A stretch of DNA of 64,000 bases from Pedobacter sp. (GTDB lineage Bacteria > Bacteroidota > Bacteroidia > Sphingobacteriales > Sphingobacteriaceae): NCBI GenBank assembly GCA_025351765.1, contig JANXVH010000110.1, positions 26,873 through 90,872 on the forward strand. Direction: 5' to 3'. The translations under genes and the position numbers were made by a program. Below are positions 1 through 7,384 of the stretch, one piece after another (within the stretch, counting starts at the first letter, position 1; the number at the start of each line of letters is the position of its first letter). The notes under the pieces were generated by a model, which had not been told where the DNA came from, did not search any database, and saw only the letters and a list, made by a program, of their open reading frames with translations.

Positions 1-1
1 A

Positions 2-1711
2 TTATTGGCTAAAGCCAGAGAACAGATTGAGCACAACCAATCGTTCACGGTAGACCTTCTGGCTTACCGGAAAGACAAGCAGCCCATCTGGTTATCTATT
101 TATAACACTGTAGTGTTAACTGATGAGGGCGAGGTAGATATAGAAGTAGAGATCATCATCGACATCACTGAAAAGAAGAATGCAGAAGAAGAGGTTCAGC
201 TGTTGTCTATGGTGGCCAGTCAGACCAATACCGGGGTAAACATTTCAGATAATAACGGGAACACCACTTGGATAAACAATGGCCTGGAAAAATTAACGGG
301 CTATACACTTTCAGAACTTCAAGGAGAGAAATTGGGTAATGTCATTGCCAATACCGATAGTCAGCGAGAACTGATTTCAGCGTCCAGAAGTAAAGCCAGG
401 AATAATGAGCCTTATGTTATCGAAGTGGAGGCAATTACAAAGCAAGGGAAACGTTTATGGCTTAATGTTGCAAATACACCTGTTGTTAATGAAAAAGGAC
501 AGGTAGTAAGGCAAATTGACCTGATTACGGATATTACTCAACGCAAACAGGTAGAAGCGGAACTGGTAAAATCTAAAGAAAAGGCACTGCAATTAAGCGA
601 AGCAAAGGAAATGTTCCTTTCTGTAATGAGTCACGAGATTAGAACGCCTTTAAATGCAGTGATAGGTATGACCCACCTATTATTAGAAAACGATCCTAAA
701 GTTTCGCAGGTGGAAGATCTCAACATCCTTAAGTTCTCTGCAGAAAACCTGCTCAATATTATTAATGACATTCTTGATTTCACCAAGATTGATACTGGTC
801 ATCTCCAACTGGAATCACTTCCGATGGATATTAAAGCGCTTGCTACAGATATTATAAGTTCTTTACGGGGAAGTGCTGAGAAGAGAGGAAATGCCTTAAA
901 TCTTGTTACTAAAGATCTTCCTAAACGTGTATTAGGAGATACGACCAGACTTTACCAGGTAATCATGAATCTGCTGGGTAATGCCATCAAATTTACAGCG
1001 CAGGGTACGGTTACGCTCAGCATTAGCTTAGCGGGGCAGGATGATAAAAATGCTGAGGTCTTTTTTCAGGTTAGCGATAGCGGAATTGGGATACCAGAAG
1101 ATAAGCTATCCTATATATTCGAAACCTTTACACAGGCAAAGACTGACATTTCGAGGAAGTATGGAGGGACTGGATTAGGGCTGGCCATTACTAAAAAACT
1201 CCTTAAACTGTATAATTCTGATATTCTGGTAGCAAGTAACGAGGGTATAGGCACTACTTTTTCTTTTACCATATTTTTTGAAAAGGCATTCGGGGTAATA
1301 GAGGATTCCAATCCAGACAATCAATTTGCCAGCTTTGCCGGAAAATCAATACTGGTGGTAGACGATAATGAGATCAATATCTTAATTGCCAAACGGATTA
1401 TAAGTAAATGGGGGTTTGTGGTTGATTTCGCTAATAGCGGGCAAGAAGCCATTCAAATGGTGATGAAGAAAGCGTACGACCTCATCTTTATGGACATTAA
1501 AATGCCCGGTATAGACGGATACGAAACCACATCTATCATCAGGGAATTACCAGGTAATTATTACAAGCAAGTTCCAATAATTGCATTAACGGCATCTACC
1601 TTAAGTACTGAATACATTAAATTTAAGGAATCAGGAATGAATGGACATCTTTTAAAGCCATTTAAGCCAGAGGAGATCAAGCGCATAATCAATCAATATT
1701 TCTCTAAATAA
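2..1711 (+). CDS. Hybrid PAS sensor histidine kinase with receiver domain (5' partial)
   Basis: The reading frame is open to the left window edge, so the N-terminus is missing. Visible order: the end of one PAS/PAC domain, a second PAS domain (about residues 60-180, with NNGLEKLTGYTLSEL), a HisKA dimerisation box SHEIRTPLNAVIGM with the phospho-accepting His at about residue 210, an HATPase with N box (NLLGNAIKFT), G1 (DSGIGIP) and G2 (GGTGLGLAI), then a C-terminal receiver with VVDDNEIN and the acceptor Asp at about residue 497 in MDIKMPG. It is a phosphorelay kinase that passes phosphate from its own His to its own receiver. No output domain or cognate regulator is seen nearby, so the signal is unknown. 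No TM segment lies in the visible part. Confidence 0.93.
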   Translation, partial: LLAKAREQIEHNQSFTVDLLAYRKDKQPIWLSIYNTVVLTDEGEVDIEVEIIIDITEKKNAEEEVQLLSMVASQTNTGVNISDNNGNTTWINNGLEKLTGYTLSELQGEKLGNVIANTDSQRELISASRSKARNNEPYVIEVEAITKQGKRLWLNVANTPVVNEKGQVVRQIDLITDITQRKQVEAELVKSKEKALQLSEAKEMFLSVMSHEIRTPLNAVIGMTHLLLENDPKVSQVEDLNILKFSAENLLNIINDILDFTKIDTGHLQLESLPMDIKALATDIISSLRGSAEKRGNALNLVTKDLPKRVLGDTTRLYQVIMNLLGNAIKFTAQGTVTLSISLAGQDDKNAEVFFQVSDSGIGIPEDKLSYIFETFTQAKTDISRKYGGTGLGLAITKKLLKLYNSDILVASNEGIGTTFSFTIFFEKAFGVIEDSNPDNQFASFAGKSILVVDDNEINILIAKRIISKWGFVVDFANSGQEAIQMVMKKAYDLIFMDIKMPGIDGYETTSIIRELPGNYYKQVPIIALTASTLSTEYIKFKESGMNGHLLKPFKPEEIKRIINQYFSK

Positions 1712-1766
1712 AAAAGAGCCGATAACCACTTTCGTGAACTATCGACTCCTAAATTAACGCTCTCAA
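1709..1766 (-). ncRNA. Candidate small RNA, copy 1 (terminator-like hairpin with conserved 5' block)
   Basis: Read on the minus strand, a promoter-like TTCCTTTG (1777-1770) is followed after 5 bases by GAGAGCGTTAATTTAG (1764-1749), then a hairpin GAGTCGATAGTTCAC-GAAA-GTGGTTATCGGCTC and a run of T. The same order and the same 16-base block occur at 7140-7208 on the plus strand, also with a 3' stem half ending GTTATCGGC. The hairpin also sits right after the histidine kinase stop, so it may double as that gene's terminator. Calling it an RNA gene is inference from the repeated architecture; transcription is not shown. Confidence 0.5.
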
Positions 1767-1811
1767 GAACAAAGGAACGGATTATTTTTATATTTCCAAA
1801 ATAAATTTTAA

Positions 1812-3185
1812 TTATTGGTGTTCAAAGCAACCCAGTTTAGACGGGAATACCCGGGTTACACCGTTCATATCCTTGTATAAGAAGTCATTATAATACGTAT
1901 CTGCCGTTAAAGAAATTCCTTTATTTATTGCCGGACTAACAGTTTGCAGTCTAAAATTGTTGTTTACGGCATCTACAAACTTAGGATCTGTGTTTAGAAA
2001 ATTATTGGCTCCATAAGTTTGTAAGGTAGTTTTGATCAAGTTGGCTTTAAAACTAGCGTTAATGGCAAAACTGCTTTTCTTTTCAACCGAAAGCTCTTCA
2101 GTCAGCACGCCCCAAATGATGTTGTTAGAAACTTCCAGACTCAGATCGCCAGATCGCCCATTACCAAAATCAGAAAAGTAAAGCGCAGGTGTCCTTCTAG
2201 AAAACTCCAGATTATATCCAGCAAAGGTATTTTGCTTCAGGTTGTAACTACCACCACCTACACCATATACTAAATACTGCCCACAGTTATAGAACAAGTT
2301 GTTAAGGACAACTATGTTAGCCTGGTAGCCTGCCAAGCCCGCTACTGTCATGTTTTTTACCGTGCTGTTGCAGAGCAATAATTTTGGTGCCCCGTTAAAA
2401 GTTAAAGAATCTACCGTAAGCCCAATTGTGGCATTCTTAATCAAAGCATAATTTATCCTGGACGCTGTGCTGCCTGGATAAAATCTAATGCCCTGCCATT
2501 GGCCAGCTTCATTGTCGTAAAAAGACTCCGTACGGTCGCCCGCAAACAGAACTGGATTGTTTACGTTACCTGCTGCGTTAAGTGTACCGCGAATATTCAT
2601 TGCAGCATTTCCATGAAACAGAATTCTAGTGCCAGGTGCCATAGTCAACGTTACATTTTCTCCTACTGTTACAGAACGGTTAATGATGTAGGGGAGACTG
2701 GCGCTCCATGTAGTGTTGGCAGAAATGGTTTCGCCATTTATAAATACAGCATTTTGTCCGTAGGCCACCAGTGCGATAGACTGCTTATTTCCATTTGTAT
2801 TAAAAAGTACAGAATCCTCTACAATAAAAGGCTGATTAAAATTATTCGGATTAATAGTTGCCTTTATGAAAATGCTGATGGAATCCTTTCCAGATATCCT
2901 TACGTTGTCCTTTTTGTTAACGGAAACCCCGTTAATAATCAAGCTAAAAAAAGAACTGTTCCCGCGCCCCAGACTAATATTACTGATGCTAACAGCCTTG
3001 GAGTCTGTATTGTAAACTTTGATACGCCTGTTTACAGAGCCCACCGCTGTAAATACAGTATCAAATAGCACGGTATCAGTAGAGAAAGATAATTTAACAC
3101 GTTGATCTGTTGTTACCCCATCGTTCTTCCTGCAGGCCGCAAACGCTAACATGCTGACGAAACAAACACACAGAAATATACGCAT
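1812..3185 (-). CDS. Lipoprotein with parallel beta-helix fold
   Basis: A signal peptide ends in the lipobox LAFAAC, so the mature protein (about 457 aa in total with the ATG start MRIFLC) is probably lipid-anchored. After an immunoglobulin-like N-terminal stretch rich in DTVLFDTVFT-type strands, the region from about residue 165 on resembles right-handed beta-helix (pectate-lyase-like) repeats: MAPGTRILFHGNAAMNIRGT, then repeated short Asn/Gly-rich turns. Such proteins often bind or cut polysaccharides, but no catalytic residues can be assigned. The longer start at 3191 would use TTG; I prefer ATG. It is followed on the same strand by candidate small RNA copy 1. Confidence 0.75.
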   Translation of the reverse strand: MRIFLCVCFVSMLAFAACRKNDGVTTDQRVKLSFSTDTVLFDTVFTAVGSVNRRIKVYNTDSKAVSISNISLGRGNSSFFSLIINGVSVNKKDNVRISGKDSISIFIKATINPNNFNQPFIVEDSVLFNTNGNKQSIALVAYGQNAVFINGETISANTTWSASLPYIINRSVTVGENVTLTMAPGTRILFHGNAAMNIRGTLNAAGNVNNPVLFAGDRTESFYDNEAGQWQGIRFYPGSTASRINYALIKNATIGLTVDSLTFNGAPKLLLCNSTVKNMTVAGLAGYQANIVVLNNLFYNCGQYLVYGVGGGSYNLKQNTFAGYNLEFSRRTPALYFSDFGNGRSGDLSLEVSNNIIWGVLTEELSVEKKSSFAINASFKANLIKTTLQTYGANNFLNTDPKFVDAVNNNFRLQTVSPAINKGISLTADTYYNDFLYKDMNGVTRVFPSKLGCFEHQ

Positions 3186-3202
3186 AAACAAACTTAGCCT
3201 AC

Positions 3203-3892
3203 TTAGTCGGCAAAAGCAACAGCGGCTATACTTAATTTTGCTATGTTACCCTTGCAAATCTCTAGGGCACAAGCCTCTATTGTAGCCCCGGTTGTAATAA
3301 CATCATCTACCAGTAAAATATGCTTCCCTTTCAATTCTGCTGGTTTTGCCAACAAAAATACCATTTTCATATTTTCATGCCTGGCGTACCTGCTCCTGTT
3401 CGTTTGCGTACTCGTTTCTGTTACCTTAAGCAGGGCAGTTCTATTAACCGGCACATTCAGCACCGCCGCTATCCCTTTGGCAATACACTCACTTTGATTA
3501 TAACCTCGTTTCTGCTCCTTTCGAGGATGCATGGGCACTGGAACGATCAAATCTATTTCACCGAAAAAAGGAGATACCAACAACTTCTCAGCCACCATGG
3601 TACCCAGCTTTTCGCCAAGCAACCTTTGGTTTTTATATTTTAGGTGATGAATTAAATTTTGTACCCTTGCGCCCTTTTTAAAATTAAGCAATGCCATTGC
3701 TGCATTAAAATTTACCCGACCCCATAGCTGCTTAGCAACCCTATTTTTTAAGTCTAAATGATGGTCGGTGTACGAAATGTGGTACAAACAGTCTGTACAA
3801 ATCAGCGACTCGCCCGCATACAAATGCTTAAAGCAACCATAACAAAGATTGGGGTAGAGCAGACCCAGCAGGTCTTCCAGAATTCTTTTCAT
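3203..3892 (-). CDS. comF: ComF family phosphoribosyltransferase-like protein
   Basis: This is about 229 aa from the ATG of MKRILEDLLGLLYP. An N-terminal double zinc-knuckle (CYGCF and CTDC, about residues 17-42) is followed by a PRTase fold with the PRPP-binding loop ILLVDDVITTGATIEAC near residue 195 and the GYNQSE motif typical of ComF. The family is associated with DNA uptake during natural transformation in other bacteria; the substrate is not settled and no other competence genes are visible here. It lies between the beta-helix lipoprotein and rlmN on the same strand. A longer in-frame start at 3907 would be TTG; the family length favours 3892. Confidence 0.88.
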   Translation of the reverse strand: MKRILEDLLGLLYPNLCYGCFKHLYAGESLICTDCLYHISYTDHHLDLKNRVAKQLWGRVNFNAAMALLNFKKGARVQNLIHHLKYKNQRLLGEKLGTMVAEKLLVSPFFGEIDLIVPVPMHPRKEQKRGYNQSECIAKGIAAVLNVPVNRTALLKVTETSTQTNRSRYARHENMKMVFLLAKPAELKGKHILLVDDVITTGATIEACALEICKGNIAKLSIAAVAFAD

Positions 3893-3974
3893 GGCAATCA
3901 TGCCCAAACCTGATCTATTTAAAAGATAAAGCGGTATTGTTTTCAGGAATTTATTTTAGAATTTATTTTGGCGC

Positions 3975-5039
3975 CTAACTTTCGTGAACTTCCTGCCCTT
4001 CTTTAACAGCCAGCTGTCCGCATGCCGCATCAATATCCTTACCTCTGCTGCGTCTGATATTGGTGTTTACACCCTGACTTTTCAGGTAATTGGAAAATGC
4101 ATCTATTTTATCCCCGTCTGCATTAATGAAATCAGCAAACTGAATTGGATTATATTCAATTAAATTTACTTTACAAGGGATGTGTTTACAGAACCTGGCC
4201 AACTCGATGGCATCCTGTAGCTCATCATTAAAGTTATTGAATACAATGTATTCGTATGTAACTGGATTTTTAGTTTTAGAAAAATAATATTTAAGCGCCT
4301 CTTCCAATGCTTTTAAAGAATTCGCCTCGTTAATGGGCATAATCTCATTGCGTTTCTTATCATTAGCGGCATGCAACGAAAGCGCAAGGTTAAACTTGGC
4401 ACCATCATCACCCAGCTTTTTAATCATCTTGGCTATCCCGGCAGTAGAAACTGTGATGCGCTTGTAAGACATATTTAAACCATCAGGAGCGGTAATGCGG
4501 TCTATAGATTTTAAAACATTAGCATAGTTTAACAAAGGCTCGCCCATACCCATATAAACGATATTGGTAAGCGGTACCTTATAATTCAGCTTAGCCTGCT
4601 GATCAATTAACACCACCTGGTCGTATATTTCATCGGCATTCAGGTTACGTTTGCGGTCCATGTAACCGGTTGCACAAAACTTACAAGTTAAACTGCAGCC
4701 AACTTGAGAACTTACACAAGCCGTCATCCTGTCGTCCATTGGTATCAACACCCCCTCCACAATGTTTCCATCATACAGTCTGAATGCATTTTTTATGGTA
4801 TGGTCGTTACTGAATTGAGAATTGCTAACCGCTACTACATTAATGGTATAATGGTCGTCCAGTTTGGCTCTTAATTCTTTAGAAAGATTACTCATTTCCT
4901 CAAAAGAACGGGCAGATTTTTCCCAGAGCCATTGATAAACTTGCTTGGCCCTATAGGAAGGCTCCTTCATGGCAACGAAGTGTTCCTGTAGCTGCAACAA
5001 ATCCAGCGCGCGAATATCTATTTTCTTAGTAGCAGGCAT
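3975..5039 (-). CDS. rlmN: Dual-specificity RNA methyltransferase RlmN
   Basis: This radical-SAM enzyme methylates C2 of adenosine 2503 in 23S rRNA, and of A37 in some tRNAs in the family. The 354-aa protein has the CxxxCxxC cluster motif (Cys115, Cys119, Cys122 in GCSLTCKFCATGY), the SAM-contacting GMGEPLLN, and the C-terminal catalytic Cys at about residue 340 in DAACGQLA, so both active-site cysteines are present. The length is normal. It lies directly downstream of rluF on the same strand, so two 23S rRNA modification genes sit side by side. Confidence 0.97.
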   Translation of the reverse strand: MPATKKIDIRALDLLQLQEHFVAMKEPSYRAKQVYQWLWEKSARSFEEMSNLSKELRAKLDDHYTINVVAVSNSQFSNDHTIKNAFRLYDGNIVEGVLIPMDDRMTACVSSQVGCSLTCKFCATGYMDRKRNLNADEIYDQVVLIDQQAKLNYKVPLTNIVYMGMGEPLLNYANVLKSIDRITAPDGLNMSYKRITVSTAGIAKMIKKLGDDGAKFNLALSLHAANDKKRNEIMPINEANSLKALEEALKYYFSKTKNPVTYEYIVFNNFNDELQDAIELARFCKHIPCKVNLIEYNPIQFADFINADGDKIDAFSNYLKSQGVNTNIRRSRGKDIDAACGQLAVKEGQEVHES

Positions 5040-5064
5040 TTAGGCGCAAAGATACCAAAAAAAA

Positions 5065-6156
5065 TTACCTTTTCGGACTTCTGGTTTTAGCTCCCGGGGT
5101 GCCTGATCTGCCATTTCCAGGTTTAACAGGTCGTTTACTTGGTCCACCGCTTTTATTCCAATCGCCAGTTCCAGTACTTGCCGATCTGGATCCGGCTGCC
5201 GCTGCTCCCCTTGCAGCACTAGCAGGTTTAGCGCCTGCCTTGCCTTTACCGCCAGCTGGTCTATCTGCCCTGCTAACAGAAGAAGAACGACTTGCACCTG
5301 GCGAACCTTTTGCAGATTTATAACCTGGGGTTCTGCTAGAAGCACGCTTAGGCGTAATGTTCTCCATCAGGTTTTCCTCAAAAACAGTCTTAGGCTTTTT
5401 ATTAACACGTTTTGGCACAGCCGATGCCCCTTCAAGAGAACTCGATTTAGCCACCATATTGTAGATGTCGGTTTGTTCCTGCGGAGTTAGCTCTCTCCAC
5501 TCGCCAACAGGAATGCCTTTTACACTAACATTCATAATGCGTACCCGTTCCAGCTTGGTTACATCAAAGCCAAAATGCTCGCACATCCTTCTAATTTGTC
5601 TGTTAAGGCCTTGGATCAAAGTAATTTTGAAAGTAAAATTACTTTCCTTAACCACCTTACATTTCTTGGTCATAACGCCCAATACCGGAACACCTTTAGC
5701 CATTCCGGTCATAAAAGCTTCCGTAAGCGGCTTGTTTACGGTAACTACATACTCCTTTTCGTGGTTGTTACCAGCACGGAGGATCTTGTTTACCAAATCG
5801 CCATTATTCGTTAGAAAAATAAGACCCTGAGAATCTTTATCCAACCTGCCGATAGGAAATACCCGTTCACTATGGTTAACATGATCAACAATATTGCTTT
5901 TAACACCAGCTTCGGTGGTACTTGTTATTCCAACTGGTTTATTATAAGCAATAAGAACTGTATTTTCTGCAGCCTGAGGCTCGATAGTCTGACCATTTAC
6001 CAAAACAATATCGCCAAAGATCACTTTGTCGCCCACTTTAGCTTTTTTACCGTTAATGTATACATTACCCTGCTCAATATATCTGTCTGCCGCCCTTCTG
6101 GAGCACAAACCGCTTTCACTAATGTATTTATTTAATCGGATATCAGACTCAGCCAT
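5065..6156 (-). CDS. rluF: 23S rRNA pseudouridine synthase, RluF type, with long basic tail
   Basis: An N-terminal S4 RNA-binding domain ([20 protein letters not shown]) is followed by the RsuA/RluB/E/F catalytic domain with the nucleophile Asp in [20 protein letters not shown]. The core matches RluF (pseudouridine 2604) better than RluB through [14 protein letters not shown] and [20 protein letters not shown]; that assignment is from family memory. After about residue 255 there is a roughly 100-aa Lys/Arg/Gly/Ala/Ser/Pro low-complexity extension absent from short homologues. A perfect 13-bp dyad lies just upstream of the start. Confidence 0.9.
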   Translation of the reverse strand: MAESDIRLNKYISESGLCSRRAADRYIEQGNVYINGKKAKVGDKVIFGDIVLVNGQTIEPQAAENTVLIAYNKPVGITSTTEAGVKSNIVDHVNHSERVFPIGRLDKDSQGLIFLTNNGDLVNKILRAGNNHEKEYVVTVNKPLTEAFMTGMAKGVPVLGVMTKKCKVVKESNFTFKITLIQGLNRQIRRMCEHFGFDVTKLERVRIMNVSVKGIPVGEWRELTPQEQTDIYNMVAKSSSLEGASAVPKRVNKKPKTVFEENLMENITPKRASSRTPGYKSAKGSPGASRSSSVSRADRPAGGKGKAGAKPASAARGAAAAGSRSASTGTGDWNKSGGPSKRPVKPGNGRSGTPGAKTRSPKR

Positions 6157-6161
6157 AGTTG

Positions 6162-6204
6162 GGGTATAAATTGAAATATTTTACAAAGAAATCAATTTAT
6201 ACCC
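6162..6204. promoter_or_regulatory. Perfect 13-bp inverted repeat in the rluF promoter region
   Basis: The arms GGGTATAAATTGA (6162-6174) and TCAATTTATACCC (6192-6204) are exact reverse complements separated by 17 bases. On the minus strand the promoter-like core TTTCTTTG falls in the spacer, and the rluF ATG starts 6 bases beyond the repeat. This is the geometry of an operator covering the -7 region, or of a hairpin at the mRNA 5' end. No T-run follows in the rluF direction. The binding protein is unknown. Confidence 0.5.
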
Positions 6205-6238
6205 ACATATACTACCAAAATCTTTAAAGGCCTGATTA

Positions 6239-6736
6239 TTAGAGTGCAGTTTCGTCGGCGCTTGGGCCATAGCTGCCAGGAATCGGGATGTCCAGCAATC
6301 TTAAATAGACCCCAAGTTGCGCCCGGTGGTGAATGAGTTGGCTGATACTCATTCTAATGATATCGGTTTTTGCCCTAGTGCTGTAAATCTGGTCGCCATT
6401 CCTCATGGTCCAGGGCTCGTCCAATACAATTTCGTTTTTATCTACCAATTGTTCTCGGGCTTCAATTAAGTTTTTCTCAAAAACTGCGATGATATCCGCT
6501 GTATTATCAATAGCTGGAGCAACGTGCGTATTATCGCCAAAGTCAAGCTCATCGGTGGTAAGTGTTATGCTTACCCAGCCCGGTAATTCGGCAACGTGGG
6601 TGGCGAGCCTTTTAAGCGTCATGCTTTTTTGGTGGGGCAGCCAGTCGAATTTCTCTGCAGGCACTATTGATAACATTTTGCGTGTAGTTAACGCTTCTTC
6701 TTCCAGTTCCCTTAAAAAGGTTTTGATTCTGTTCAT
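6239..6736 (-). CDS. DinB family protein
   Basis: The 165-aa product from MNRIKTFLRELEEEAL is a DinB/YfiT-like four-helix bundle. Family metal-binding histidines are consistent with RLATHVAELPGW (about residue 47) and SQLIHHRAQLGVYLRLLDIP near the C-terminus. Members include thiol-dependent transferases and damage-inducible proteins; the substrate cannot be told from sequence. A longer in-frame start at 6778 exists, but the promoter-like TTTTCTTTG lies between the two starts, which favours 6736. It forms the upstream end of the minus-strand run that continues with rluF. Confidence 0.85.
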   Translation of the reverse strand: MNRIKTFLRELEEEALTTRKMLSIVPAEKFDWLPHQKSMTLKRLATHVAELPGWVSITLTTDELDFGDNTHVAPAIDNTADIIAVFEKNLIEAREQLVDKNEIVLDEPWTMRNGDQIYSTRAKTDIIRMSISQLIHHRAQLGVYLRLLDIPIPGSYGPSADETAL

Positions 6737-6896
6737 ATCATATTTATTTTGAACAAAGAAAAGAGCGGCGACTGACAACCCTATGGCAGTGTGTAATTTG
6801 TGCTAAGAATTAAATTCGCAGGAACAATCCGTAGTATTGTAAACACTTATTATTAAAGCAAGACTCCTACCCGGTTATTATATGGATGGCATAGAA

Positions 6897-6995
6897 ATAG
6901 GACTTTGATAGGAGTTACATAGGACTTACATAGGACTCGAGAAGGAGGTAAAGCCCTATTCAACCCTTATGTAACCCCTGTATAGCCCTTATGTG
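6897..6995. repeat. 11-bp-periodic array with inverted second half
   Basis: Successive 11-base units read ATAGGACTTTG, ATAGGAGTTAC, ATAGGACTTAC, ATAGGACTCGA (6897-6940), one degenerate spacer unit (6941-6951), then AGCCCTATTCA, ACCCTTATGTA, ACCCCTGTATA, GCCCTTATGTG (6952-6995). The second block is an imperfect reverse complement of the first (for example GGGGTTACATAAGGGTT against AGGAGTTACATAGGACTT), so the whole could fold as a long imperfect hairpin. The period is about one DNA helical turn. Function unknown. Confidence 0.7.
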
Positions 6996-7139
6996 TGTAA
7001 CAGCCATATAAAACGACGGTAAAGCGCAGTTGCAACAACTATTTAGATTTATAGAAGCCCTATCAAGCGTGCAATTGTTGGGATTTATTTAAATAAAAAA
7101 GTTTTTTTTAAAAAATTATGCTATTTCTTTTGGAGTATG

Positions 7140-7147
7140 TATCTTTG
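7140..7147 (+). promoter_or_regulatory. Promoter core TATCTTTG of candidate small RNA copy 2
   Basis: This matches the Bacteroidota -7 element TAnnTTTG exactly and lies 4 bases before the conserved GAGAGCG block. The upstream T/A-rich tract has no clear -33 TTG at ideal spacing. Confidence 0.55.
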
Positions 7148-7149
7148 TC

Positions 7150-7208
7150 GTGAGAGCGTTAATTTAGTGCCGGTAATTTGCTGCAAAGCAGTTATCGGCA
7201 TTTCTTTA
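7150..7208 (+). ncRNA. Candidate small RNA, copy 2
   Basis: After a TATCTTTG promoter core comes TGAGAGCGTTAATTTAG (7151-7167), identical over 17 bases to the block at 1765-1749 on the other strand, then a hairpin with outer stem TGCCGGTAA / TTATCGGCA and inner stem CTGC-AAA-GCAG (7168-7200), then a T-rich tail. Predicted transcript about 55-60 nt: a short single-stranded leader plus an intrinsic terminator. No coding gene is nearby on the plus strand for this terminator to serve, which supports a stand-alone RNA. Transcription is inferred. Confidence 0.55.
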
Positions 7209-7384
7209 TTTAGGGGTATTCCTCGTCCCATATTGTTTCCCCTCTATTTTCAATTAATTTCTTTTTTTAATAACACCCGTATACCAATTTATTCCCACTA
7301 TTAAGAGTTTTTTAAAACTATTCCAGAGGTGGTCTGCCAAGCGAATAAAGGCGTGCGTGTTTAAATCATTGGTAAAACATGCGA

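Larger units (their letters stand above)
6737..7384. other. Gene-free region holding a repeat array and a candidate small RNA
   Basis: No open frame here has coding character. The segment contains the 11-bp-periodic array at 6897-6995, an A/T-rich stretch at 7087-7120, and the candidate small RNA at 7140-7208. Between about 7210 and 7384 I see only A/T-rich sequence without a gene. It separates two minus-strand genes, so it also holds the promoter of the DinB-like gene and the 3' end of the yfhO-like gene. Confidence 0.7.

Noticed and set aside
2499..3068. 189-aa plus-strand frame inside the beta-helix lipoprotein gene
   Set aside because: It is a shadow of the minus-strand gene, with Cys/Tyr/Arg-rich composition and no start signal.
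5040..5345. Frame of 101 aa overlapping the RluF tail
   Set aside because: It is antisense-free but out of frame with the S4/catalytic gene and exists only because of the low-complexity GC-rich tail; Leu/Gln-rich composition has no family match.
7087..7120. Phage or plasmid attachment site at the A/T-rich stretch
   Set aside because: No integrase, no direct repeat partner and no tRNA gene nearby.
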